From: Lentisphaeria bacterium
Lineage (GTDB): Bacteria; Verrucomicrobiota; Lentisphaeria; Oligosphaerales; Oligosphaeraceae
Direction of reading: 5' to 3'
DNA length: 5,000 bases
Assembly (NCBI GenBank): GCA_028699735.1
Contig: JAQVUB010000241.1
Coordinates: 1-5,000, forward strand
Position 1 is the first letter of the stretch. The number at the start of each line of letters is the position of its first letter. Under the pieces are notes generated by a model, which did no database searches, was not told where the DNA came from, and saw nothing but the letters and a program-made list of their open reading frames with translations. Both the position numbers and the translations under genes were made by a program. Below, piece by piece: positions 1-5,000 of this stretch.

Positions 1-27
1 TTTCATCACATCAAAACCCTAAAAAAA

Positions 28-43
28 TTCTCAAAAATGAGAA
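28..43. repeat. Small perfect palindromic hairpin, TTCTCA-AAAA-TGAGAA
   Basis: A 6-bp perfect inverted repeat with a 4-base A loop lies in AT-rich leader DNA upstream of the efflux operon. Its right arm (TGAGA, 38-42) can also pair with TCTCA at 48-52, giving an alternative 5-bp hairpin. A similar element lies at 89-105. It could be a protein-binding operator, an RNA hairpin, or chance in low-complexity sequence. The symmetry is plain in the sequence, but its function is unknown. Confidence 0.4.
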
Positions 44-88
44 AGTGTCTCATGGATAGAAACTTGCGTGTGCTGTTTCAAAAAATCT

Positions 89-105
89 TTCTCAAAAAAA
101 GAGAA
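89..105. repeat. Second small hairpin, TTCTC-A7-GAGAA
   Basis: A 5-bp perfect inverted repeat with a 7-base A loop resembles the element at 28-43, with centres about 61 bases apart. The region is rich in A and T runs, so chance is a fair alternative. If it is a regulatory site, it would sit well upstream of the adaptor gene start at 256. Confidence 0.35.
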
Positions 106-123
106 TTGGGGCGATAGTAGTAC

Positions 124-184
124 AAAAAAAATCATGGAAGTGGCTTGACTGCTTTCCATGCATCGTTCTTCCCATGATTTTTTT
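124..184. terminator. Inverted repeat with A- and T-tracts; bidirectional-terminator-like or leader attenuator
   Basis: The 13 bases at 125-137 (AAAAAAATCATGG) are perfectly complementary to 172-184. The stem extends by AAG (138-140) with CTT (168-170) across one bulged C at 171. That makes a 16-bp stem with a 27-base loop, with an A-run on its left arm and a T-run on its right arm. This A-tract/stem/T-tract form is typical of a terminator that can work in both directions. It lies only 71 bases upstream of the adaptor ATG, so it either ends transcription entering from outside the window or acts within the operon leader. A competing 7-bp pairing, 133-139 (CATGGAA) with 154-160 (TTCCATG), would exclude the long stem. 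The stem is AU-rich, so terminator strength is uncertain. Confidence 0.45.
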
Positions 185-218
185 CGTCTCATTTCGTGCT
201 TTTCGTTGTAAAAAAACA
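171..218 (+). repeat. Intergenic repeat copy A (upstream of the pump operon)
   Basis: The order is CCCAT, a run of T, then cgtctc-atttcgtgc-ttttcgttgt, then seven A. It aligns by eye over about 48 bases with the copy at 4805-4854 and more loosely with the copy at 4706-4750, all in the same orientation. The left end coincides with the right arm of the inverted repeat at 124-184. Related short intergenic repeats with 'tttcgtgtc' units are, from memory, dispersed in several bacterial genomes. No coding function is likely. Confidence 0.6.
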
Positions 219-255
219 TTACAATAACCTGAACCGGAATAAGGAATAATAGATC

Positions 256-1539
256 ATGAAGCATCGTAAACTTTTGATTTTTCTGTTGAGTTTTATTGCT
301 GTGCTTGCCTGTTTTTTGCTGATCGGCAGTATCGGCAAAGCGGAAAGCGAAGAACACTGCCGCGAAAGCCACCAGAAACAAACCCCTTCCCCAACGGATG
401 CATCGCAGTTGCACGACCATGACGCTGAAGATGAGCACGATGAGCACGATCATGCTGCTGAAGCGGACTATCCGGAAGGGACTTTATTTTTAAGCGCAGC
501 TCAGCAGCAGGAAGGCGGCCTGAAAATTGCAGCTGCCGAAAACGGGGTATTAGCGGAAACACTGGAGCTGCTCGGAGAAATCCGCCTGCATCCCTCCTGT
601 AGTGTCCATGTGGTGCCTCCGATCCCCGGCTTTATCCGAACGCTGAACGTAAAAGCCGGAGATATCGTCCACCCCGGAAAGGAACTGCTGACTCTTTTCA
701 GCCCGGAACTGGCAGAACTGAAATGCGATTATCTGGAAAAAAAGCGGAGTTCTGAACTGGCCCGCCTGACTTTCGAGCGCAAGGAATTTCTCCGCAAAGA
801 AAAAATCGGTTTGGAAGCGGACTGGCAGGAAGCCAAATTCAACCTGGAAAGTGCCCTGTCCGCTCAGCAGCTCGCTTCGCAGCGCTTGCTGGCACTCGGG
901 CTGCCGCAAGGGGAGCTGAACGAACTGGAACGGCAGCATCCCGCCAGCTACGGAATTTTTCCAGTTGTCGCGCCTCAGCACGGTGTCATTTTGGAACAGA
1001 CTGCGTCCCTGGGCAGCCGTGTTGAACATGAAACTGTGCTGGTCATCGCCGATCTGCGGGAAATGCAGGCTGATTTTCAAGTGCCTCTACGACAGCTCGA
1101 ACATCTTCAGATTGGCCAAAATATCTCTGTCAGTACCCTGGATGGAACTGCCGTTGATGGCATAATTTCACTGATTTCTCCTGCAGTCAATCCTGCCAAC
1201 CAAACGGTGACGGTCTCGGTCATGATTCCCAATCCGGATGGGCGCTGGCGGCAGGGCCTGTTTGTCAGAGGAGAGGGCACCCTCCATGGAAAAAGAACAG
1301 CGCTTATCGTACCGGATGAAGCGGTTCTTGAACTCGACCAGCAACGCGTCGTTTTTGTTTCTCTCGGTGGAGAGGCTTTCACCCCCAGAAAAATTCGCTG
1401 TGGAAAGCAAAGCAGCGGTAAAATTGAAATTCTGGAGGGGCTTGAAGCCGGTGAACCGATCGTAATCGCTGGGGCTTTTGTGTTAAAGGCAATGAAGGAA
1501 ACCCGTGGCCTTGACAGTCATGCCGGGCACGGACACTGA
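256..1539 (+). CDS. Heavy-metal efflux RND periplasmic adaptor (membrane fusion protein, CzcB/CusB type)
   Basis: This periplasmic adaptor joins the RND pump encoded next to it to an outer-membrane channel and may hand metal to the pump. It has 427 residues, a normal length for the family. Residues 1-29 form a basic start and hydrophobic segment, which is a signal peptide (possible cut after A29) or a membrane anchor. Residues 34-66 are rich in His, Asp and Glu (H34, H39, H53, H55, H61, H64, H66), and the tail 421-427 (SHAGHGH) adds three His. Then come the first half of the lipoyl-like barrel-sandwich (about 116-150), an alpha-hairpin (about 151-213), the second half (about 233-268), a beta-barrel (about 270-345) and a membrane-proximal domain (about 347-412). 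The start is well fixed: an in-frame TAG at 250-252 lies just upstream, and AAGGA at 241-245 gives a ribosome site 10 bases before the ATG. The pump gene follows after 17 bases. The His-rich parts suggest a divalent metal, but the substrate is not proven. The family call is firm. Confidence 0.95.
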   Translation: MKHRKLLIFLLSFIAVLACFLLIGSIGKAESEEHCRESHQKQTPSPTDASQLHDHDAEDEHDEHDHAAEADYPEGTLFLSAAQQQEGGLKIAAAENGVLAETLELLGEIRLHPSCSVHVVPPIPGFIRTLNVKAGDIVHPGKELLTLFSPELAELKCDYLEKKRSSELARLTFERKEFLRKEKIGLEADWQEAKFNLESALSAQQLASQRLLALGLPQGELNELERQHPASYGIFPVVAPQHGVILEQTASLGSRVEHETVLVIADLREMQADFQVPLRQLEHLQIGQNISVSTLDGTAVDGIISLISPAVNPANQTVTVSVMIPNPDGRWRQGLFVRGEGTLHGKRTALIVPDEAVLELDQQRVVFVSLGGEAFTPRKIRCGKQSSGKIEILEGLEAGEPIVIAGAFVLKAMKETRGLDSHAGHGH

Positions 1540-1556
1540 AATAAGGAATTATCCTC

Positions 1557-4500
1557 ATGTATAAAAATATCCTGCAGGCTCTTTTAAAAACCCCCGGGCT
1601 GGCTTTGCTCGCAATACTGGCAATCCTCCTGGCGGGTCTGTTTTGCTACAACCGAATGCCGGTCGATGCCTTCCCAGACGTTTCCCCGGTCATGGTGCCG
1701 GTTTTTGCTGAAACCCATGGCATGGCACCCGAAGAAGTCGAACGGCTCATTTCCTATCCGATCGAATCGGTCATGAACGGATTGCCCGGCGTTGAACAGA
1801 TCAAATCCACATCCGCTTTCGGCATGTCCGTTGTCTATGTCTATTTCAATGATGATACCGACATCTATTTTGCCCGGCAACTGGTGGCTGAACGCCTGGC
1901 ATCGGTTACGCCGCAACTGCCACCCCTGGATGAACCGCCTTCCCTGGGGCCTATTTCCAGCGGCCTCGGACAAGTCCTCATCTATTACCTGACCGCCGAC
2001 GAAAATCAGGTGAACACCGGAGGTCTGGAACTGGCTGCCTGGCTGCGCGAAATCAATGACAGAACCGTCAAATACCACCTGCAAAACGTCCGCGGAGTTA
2101 CCGATGTCCTTGCCATGGGCGGACAAGTCCTGCAATACCAGATCGACCTGGACCCGCTCCGCATGCACCAGCATAAAATCAGCCTGGAAGAAGTCACCGA
2201 AGCAGTCGTCAACAACAATCAAAATGCCGGCGGACAGTTTCTTCTGCTGGGCAGTGAAGAACATTTGGTGCGCGGCATCGGTCTGCTGGAAAACCTGGAG
2301 GAGATTCGAAACATCCCGGTTCGAAGCGAGAACGGTATCCCGTTGCACCTGAAAGACATCGCCGAAATCCGCCACGGCAATGAAGTCCGACGGGGAGTGG
2401 TAACCCGGAATGGCCGGGGAGAGGTCGTCTCGGGGATCGTGATGAAATTATATGGCGAGAATACCTCGGCTGTGATTGATCGCCTCTATGATAAAATTGA
2501 AGCGATCAAAGGGATTCTGCCTGCGGGCGTGGAGCTGGTACCCTATTACGAGCAGGCCGAATTGGTACGCAATGCCACCGGCACGGTGAAAACCGCCTTG
2601 TGGCAAGGAGCGCTGCTGGTACTGATCGTGCTCGCTCTGTTTCTGGGAAACTGGCGCAGCGCGCTGATCGTGGCACTGTCACTGCCCATTTGCGCACTGC
2701 TGGCCATCATCGGAATGCAATGGCAGGGAATTTCCGCCAACTTAATGTCACTGGGAGGCCTGGCCATTGCCATCGGCATGCTCGGCGATGGCTCTATCGT
2801 CATCGTCGAAAATATCTACCGGTACCTGGGCGACCCCAACCGGCAAAAAGAAAAAAAGACCAACCTTATTTTGGCGGCTGCCGAGGACGTCGCCCGACCA
2901 GTCGCTTTCTCGATTGCCATCATCATCCTGGTTTTTCTGCCGCTGCTGACCCTGGAAGGTTATGAGAGAAAGATGTTTGCCCCGATGGCCTGGACAATGG
3001 CGGCGGCTTTGGCTGGATCTTTGCTGACCGCCCTGCTGCTCGTGCCGGCTCTGGCAATGCTCCTGCTGCGCTCCGGCAAACAACGGGTCAATCTTCTGCT
3101 GGTATTGTGCACCAACCTCTACCGCCCCCTGTTGAAACGAGCCTGCCGCTGGAAAGTCCCGGTCATGCTTTCCGGGCTGTTGCTGCTGGCCGCTTCCCTG
3201 TTTGCATTAAAGCATGTTGGAAGGGAATTCATTCCTACGCTGGAGGAACACTCCATTCTGATCGGAGTCACCATGGCCCCGTCCATCTCCCTCGAAGAAG
3301 CCGTCAAAACGGTACTGCGTCTGGAAGAACTCGCCCTCTCTTTTTCAGAGGTGCGCGAAACGGTTTCACGCATCGGGCGCCCTGAGGCGGGCAGTCATCC
3401 GCACCCGGTGAATACCGGAGAAATTCAACTCGAACTGCTTTCCCTCAAGCAATGGAGCCGCTTCCGCAACAAAACTGAACTGGTTGACGCCTTGCGGCAA
3501 ACCCTGGCACAGGTGCCCGGAGTCCAATTCAACTTCACACAGCCCATTCAAAATGCCTTTGATGAACTACTCTCTGGAGTTAAAACACAACTCTCTATCA
3601 AAATTTTCGGGGAAGATTTAGAGGTGTTGCGGGACAAGGCCTCTGAAATCAAGGAAAGTATTGTTGACATTCCGGGGCTGGTCGACCTCAGTATCGAACA
3701 AAGTTTCGGGCAGCCTCAGGTGCAAGTGATTGCTGACCGTACGGCTTGCGCCCGCTTCGGCATAGCGGTCAGTCAGCTGATGGAACTGGTTGAACTCGCC
3801 GTCGGTGGTGAAGTCATTGATTCTCTCTATCTGAATACCCGTAAATATGGAATCCGCTTGCGTTATCAGGAAAACAGCCGGAACGATCCGGAGGCATTGG
3901 GCAAGCTGTTGCTGAACGGATCCGAAGGTCAACTCATTCGACTCTCTGAAGTTGCTGAAATCCGGCAATTGACCGGCCCGATCCAAATCAGCCGGGAAAA
4001 TAACCAGCGACGCTGGATCGTGCAGGCCAATGTCAAAGGGCGAGATATCGGCAGCGTGGTAGCAGATATACAGGCCAGGGTGGGGGAAAAAATTACTCTG
4101 CCGCCCGGATATCTGATCGAGTATGGCGGACAATTTGAAAATCAGCAGCGCGCTATGCGCCGCCTATTCCTGATTATTCCCCTAGTGATCGCCGGCGTCT
4201 TCACGATGCTCTGGCTGACTTTTTCGTCTTTCCGCCAAGCCTGCATTATCATCATTAACATCCCTCTCTCGCTGGTTGGCGGAGTAGCGGGGCTACTGAT
4301 TATGCAGCAGTTTCTTTCAGTCCCCGCAGCAGTCGGATTTATCGCCTTGTTCGGCATTGCTGTCCAGAATGGCATGGTTATGGTGAGTACCTTTAATTCC
4401 CTTAGCAAACAAGGTTATTCCCTTTCGGAAGCAGTTCAGGAAGGCGCATTGCTGCGCTTGCGTCCGGTGCTGATGACCGCACTGACCACCATCCTGGGGC

Positions 4501-4673
4501 TGCTGCCGCTGCTTCTCTCCAATGGGCCTGGCTCGGAAGTGCAGCGCCCGCTGGCAGCCGTAGTGATCTTCGGACTGTCAACCTCAACCCTGCTGACCCT
4601 GTTTATCCTGCCGGCTGTCTTCCTGAGCATCGAACCCAAACCTGGGGGAAACGGGCACTCGCAACCCATGTAA
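1557..4673 (+). CDS. Heavy-metal efflux RND pump, inner-membrane proton antiporter (CzcA/CusA family)
   Basis: This trimeric inner-membrane pump uses proton influx to drive metal ions out through the adaptor and an outer-membrane channel. At 1038 residues it is full length for the HME-RND family. The 12-helix plan is visible: TM1 about 13-31, a large periplasmic loop to about 345, TM2-TM6 about 349-503, TM7 about 533-551, a second periplasmic loop to about 868, and TM8-TM12 about 869-1024. Family landmarks include MPVDAFPDVSP (34-44), the DELLSGVKTQ segment (669-678), RLRPVLMTAL (967-976) and GSEVQRPLA (992-1000). In TM4, D411 and E418-N419 match the proton-relay acidic residues, but the position of CzcA Asp402 is Ala405, as in CusA. 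TM10-TM11 (Q937-N938, V971) lack the CusA-type Glu and Lys. The CusA copper methionines fall at G570, V618 and E670 by eye alignment. The metal is therefore unassigned. The start is fixed by an in-frame TAA at 1542-1544, with AAGGA at 1543-1547. It is almost certainly co-transcribed with the adaptor. Confidence 0.97.
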   Translation: MYKNILQALLKTPGLALLAILAILLAGLFCYNRMPVDAFPDVSPVMVPVFAETHGMAPEEVERLISYPIESVMNGLPGVEQIKSTSAFGMSVVYVYFNDDTDIYFARQLVAERLASVTPQLPPLDEPPSLGPISSGLGQVLIYYLTADENQVNTGGLELAAWLREINDRTVKYHLQNVRGVTDVLAMGGQVLQYQIDLDPLRMHQHKISLEEVTEAVVNNNQNAGGQFLLLGSEEHLVRGIGLLENLEEIRNIPVRSENGIPLHLKDIAEIRHGNEVRRGVVTRNGRGEVVSGIVMKLYGENTSAVIDRLYDKIEAIKGILPAGVELVPYYEQAELVRNATGTVKTALWQGALLVLIVLALFLGNWRSALIVALSLPICALLAIIGMQWQGISANLMSLGGLAIAIGMLGDGSIVIVENIYRYLGDPNRQKEKKTNLILAAAEDVARPVAFSIAIIILVFLPLLTLEGYERKMFAPMAWTMAAALAGSLLTALLLVPALAMLLLRSGKQRVNLLLVLCTNLYRPLLKRACRWKVPVMLSGLLLLAASLFALKHVGREFIPTLEEHSILIGVTMAPSISLEEAVKTVLRLEELALSFSEVRETVSRIGRPEAGSHPHPVNTGEIQLELLSLKQWSRFRNKTELVDALRQTLAQVPGVQFNFTQPIQNAFDELLSGVKTQLSIKIFGEDLEVLRDKASEIKESIVDIPGLVDLSIEQSFGQPQVQVIADRTACARFGIAVSQLMELVELAVGGEVIDSLYLNTRKYGIRLRYQENSRNDPEALGKLLLNGSEGQLIRLSEVAEIRQLTGPIQISRENNQRRWIVQANVKGRDIGSVVADIQARVGEKITLPPGYLIEYGGQFENQQRAMRRLFLIIPLVIAGVFTMLWLTFSSFRQACIIIINIPLSLVGGVAGLLIMQQFLSVPAAVGFIALFGIAVQNGMVMVSTFNSLSKQGYSLSEAVQEGALLRLRPVLMTALTTILGLLPLLLSNGPGSEVQRPLAAVVIFGLSTSTLLTLFILPAVFLSIEPKPGGNGHSQPM

Positions 4674-4705
4674 GTTGTTAGCAATAAAGAAGCATGTCCA
4701 TCCGA

Positions 4706-4750
4706 TCCATAAAAAACGTGTCCCTTTGTGTCCACGTCTATTAAAAAAGC
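4706..4750 (+). repeat. Intergenic repeat copy B (downstream of the pump gene)
   Basis: TCCAT and a run of A are followed by cgtgtccctttgtgtcc, a diverged middle, and then TTAAAAAAGC. It aligns with copy C (4805-4854) in order and orientation, although the centre 'acgtcta' has diverged from 'ttttcgttg'. It starts 33 bases after the pump stop codon. No strong GC-rich terminator stem is seen in this gap. The repeat itself has little self-complementarity. Confidence 0.55.
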
Positions 4751-4804
4751 GTTTCAAAAAACAAAAGGATTTTGCTAGAGCGGGTTCTTGCGTCAAAGCC
4801 ACAT

Positions 4805-4854
4805 CCCATAAAAAAATTTCGTGTCCTTTCGTGTCTTTTCGTTGTTAAAAAAGC
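4805..4854 (+). repeat. Intergenic repeat copy C (between convergent genes)
   Basis: This is the best-formed copy: CCCAT, a run of A, tttcgtgtcc-tttcgtgtc-ttttcgttgtt, then AAAAAAGC. It contains an internal near-tandem unit, tttcgtgtc, present twice at 10-base spacing (4817-4825 and 4827-4835) with a third partial unit, ttttcgttg. It ends 14 bases before the stop codon of the leftward gene, so on that gene's strand it lies just past the 3' end and is probably in its transcript's tail. Confidence 0.65.
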
Positions 4855-4868
4855 TTGTTAGATGTCCT

Positions 4869-5000
4869 CTAGTTAAGCAGCATTTCGATTTGTTTGATTT
4901 TGCAGAAATCGCGGAGCAGGTTGAGGTTATCGCCATAGCTGAGGATATAATGCTGTCCCATGACCTGATCGAGGAAAGGATCTGCATCCTGTTCGAAATT
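4869..5000 (-). CDS. C-terminal fragment of a leftward gene; possibly a sugar isomerase of the L-fucose-isomerase-like kind
   Basis: Reading leftward from the window edge, the minus strand is open for 43 codons and ends at a TAG (4871-4869). The gene's start lies outside the window. The peptide contains DPFLDQVMGQHYILSYGDN and then a leucine-rich end with RDFCKIKQIEMLLN. Its composition looks like a folded protein. Codons rich in G/C contrast with the AT-rich gap next to it, which supports real coding. The 'G-Q-H-Y-x-L-x-Y-G-D ... L-x-x-F-C ... I-E' pattern reminds me of the C-terminal end of L-fucose/arabinose-isomerase-like proteins, but this is recall from a short fragment and not a firm assignment. 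It converges on the pump operon and has no evident functional link to it. Confidence 0.65.
   Translation of the reverse strand, partial: NFEQDADPFLDQVMGQHYILSYGDNLNLLRDFCKIKQIEMLLN

Noticed and set aside
1..11. Possible start codon of a divergent leftward gene (minus-strand ATG at 6-4 with an AGGG about 10 bases upstream)
   Set aside because: Only two codons fall inside the window, so it cannot be supported. Worth checking with sequence to the left.
1..117. A plus-strand reading frame open from the left edge to a double TAG stop (115-120), which could be the 3' end of an upstream gene
   Set aside because: The peptide is Lys/Phe/Leu-rich and driven by poly-A and T runs. It spans the two hairpins and has base composition like the non-coding gaps. 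It matches no family I recognise.
220..225. TACAAT as a possible -10 promoter element for the operon
   Set aside because: It is one base off the consensus, but no reasonable -35 lies 16-18 bases upstream and the region is AT-rich. TTGACT at 145-150 is too far away and has no -10 partner.
271..312. Lipoprotein signal (V-L-A-C at residues 16-19 of the adaptor)
   Set aside because: Cys19 sits in the middle of the hydrophobic core, followed by FLLIG. A signal-peptidase I site near A29 or an uncleaved anchor is more likely.
31..453. Minus-strand reading frame of 140 codons
   Set aside because: It runs across the adaptor start, the inverted repeat and low-complexity DNA. Its sequence comes from antisense of the adaptor and of the intergenic repeat.
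550..1080. Minus-strand reading frame of 176 codons
   Set aside because: It lies antisense within the adaptor gene, with no ribosome site or family features.
1584..2375. Long minus-strand reading frame of 263 codons inside the pump gene
   Set aside because: It is an antisense shadow of the well-conserved pump gene. Its Gln/Asp/Phe-rich composition reflects antisense codons and it shows no domain.
4857..4871. TAGA-TGTCC-TCTA as a terminator hairpin between the convergent genes
   Set aside because: It has only a 4-bp stem with no T-run directly after it in either direction, and it overlaps the stop codon of the leftward gene.
4793..4987. Minus-strand reading frame of 64 codons at the right side
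   Set aside because: It overlaps, in another frame, the better-supported C-terminal coding frame (4869-5000) and then reads through the intergenic repeat, giving a Lys/Thr/Arg-rich artefact.
1..5000. tRNA, rRNA, CRISPR array, insertion sequence or transposase
   Set aside because: I saw no tRNA-like fold, regularly spaced repeat-spacer pattern, transposase motif or terminal inverted repeats.

Overview
The window carries a two-gene operon for a heavy-metal efflux pump of the RND superfamily, read left to right, and the 3' end of an unrelated leftward gene at the right edge. The pump needs an outer membrane, so the host is a Gram-negative-type bacterium. Coding DNA has moderate GC content and the non-coding DNA is clearly AT-rich. 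The flanks hold copies of a short 'cgtgtc-tttcgtgtc-ttttcgttgtt-poly(A)' intergenic repeat. From memory, similar repeats occur in Lentisphaerae/Verrucomicrobia/Planctomycetes-type genomes and in some deltaproteobacteria; this is a weak hint, not a taxonomic call.

Layout. Positions 1-255 are non-coding leader. They contain two small TTCTC/GAGAA hairpins, a 13-bp perfect inverted repeat flanked by A and T runs (125-184), and the first intergenic repeat copy (171-218). Positions 256-1539 encode a CzcB/CusB-type periplasmic adaptor with a His/Asp-rich N-terminus and a His-rich tail. After a 17-base gap, positions 1557-4673 encode the 1038-residue CzcA/CusA-type inner-membrane pump. Positions 4674-4868 are a non-coding gap between convergent genes with two more repeat copies (4706-4750 and 4805-4854). 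Positions 4869-5000 on the minus strand are the last 43 codons of a gene that continues beyond the window.

How it works together. In this family the pump trimer uses the proton gradient to expel metal ions, and the adaptor links it to an outer-membrane channel. No channel gene and no metal-responsive regulator is visible here, so they must lie outside the window or elsewhere in the genome. The metal is not obvious. The pump lacks the copper/silver methionine triad of CusA, and it also lacks the first aspartate of the CzcA transmembrane-4 signature. The histidine-rich adaptor favours a divalent cation.

I see no clearly new biological system. The points most worth a second look are the mixed metal-specificity signature, the bracketing of the operon by same-orientation repeats, and the mutually exclusive base pairings in the leader.
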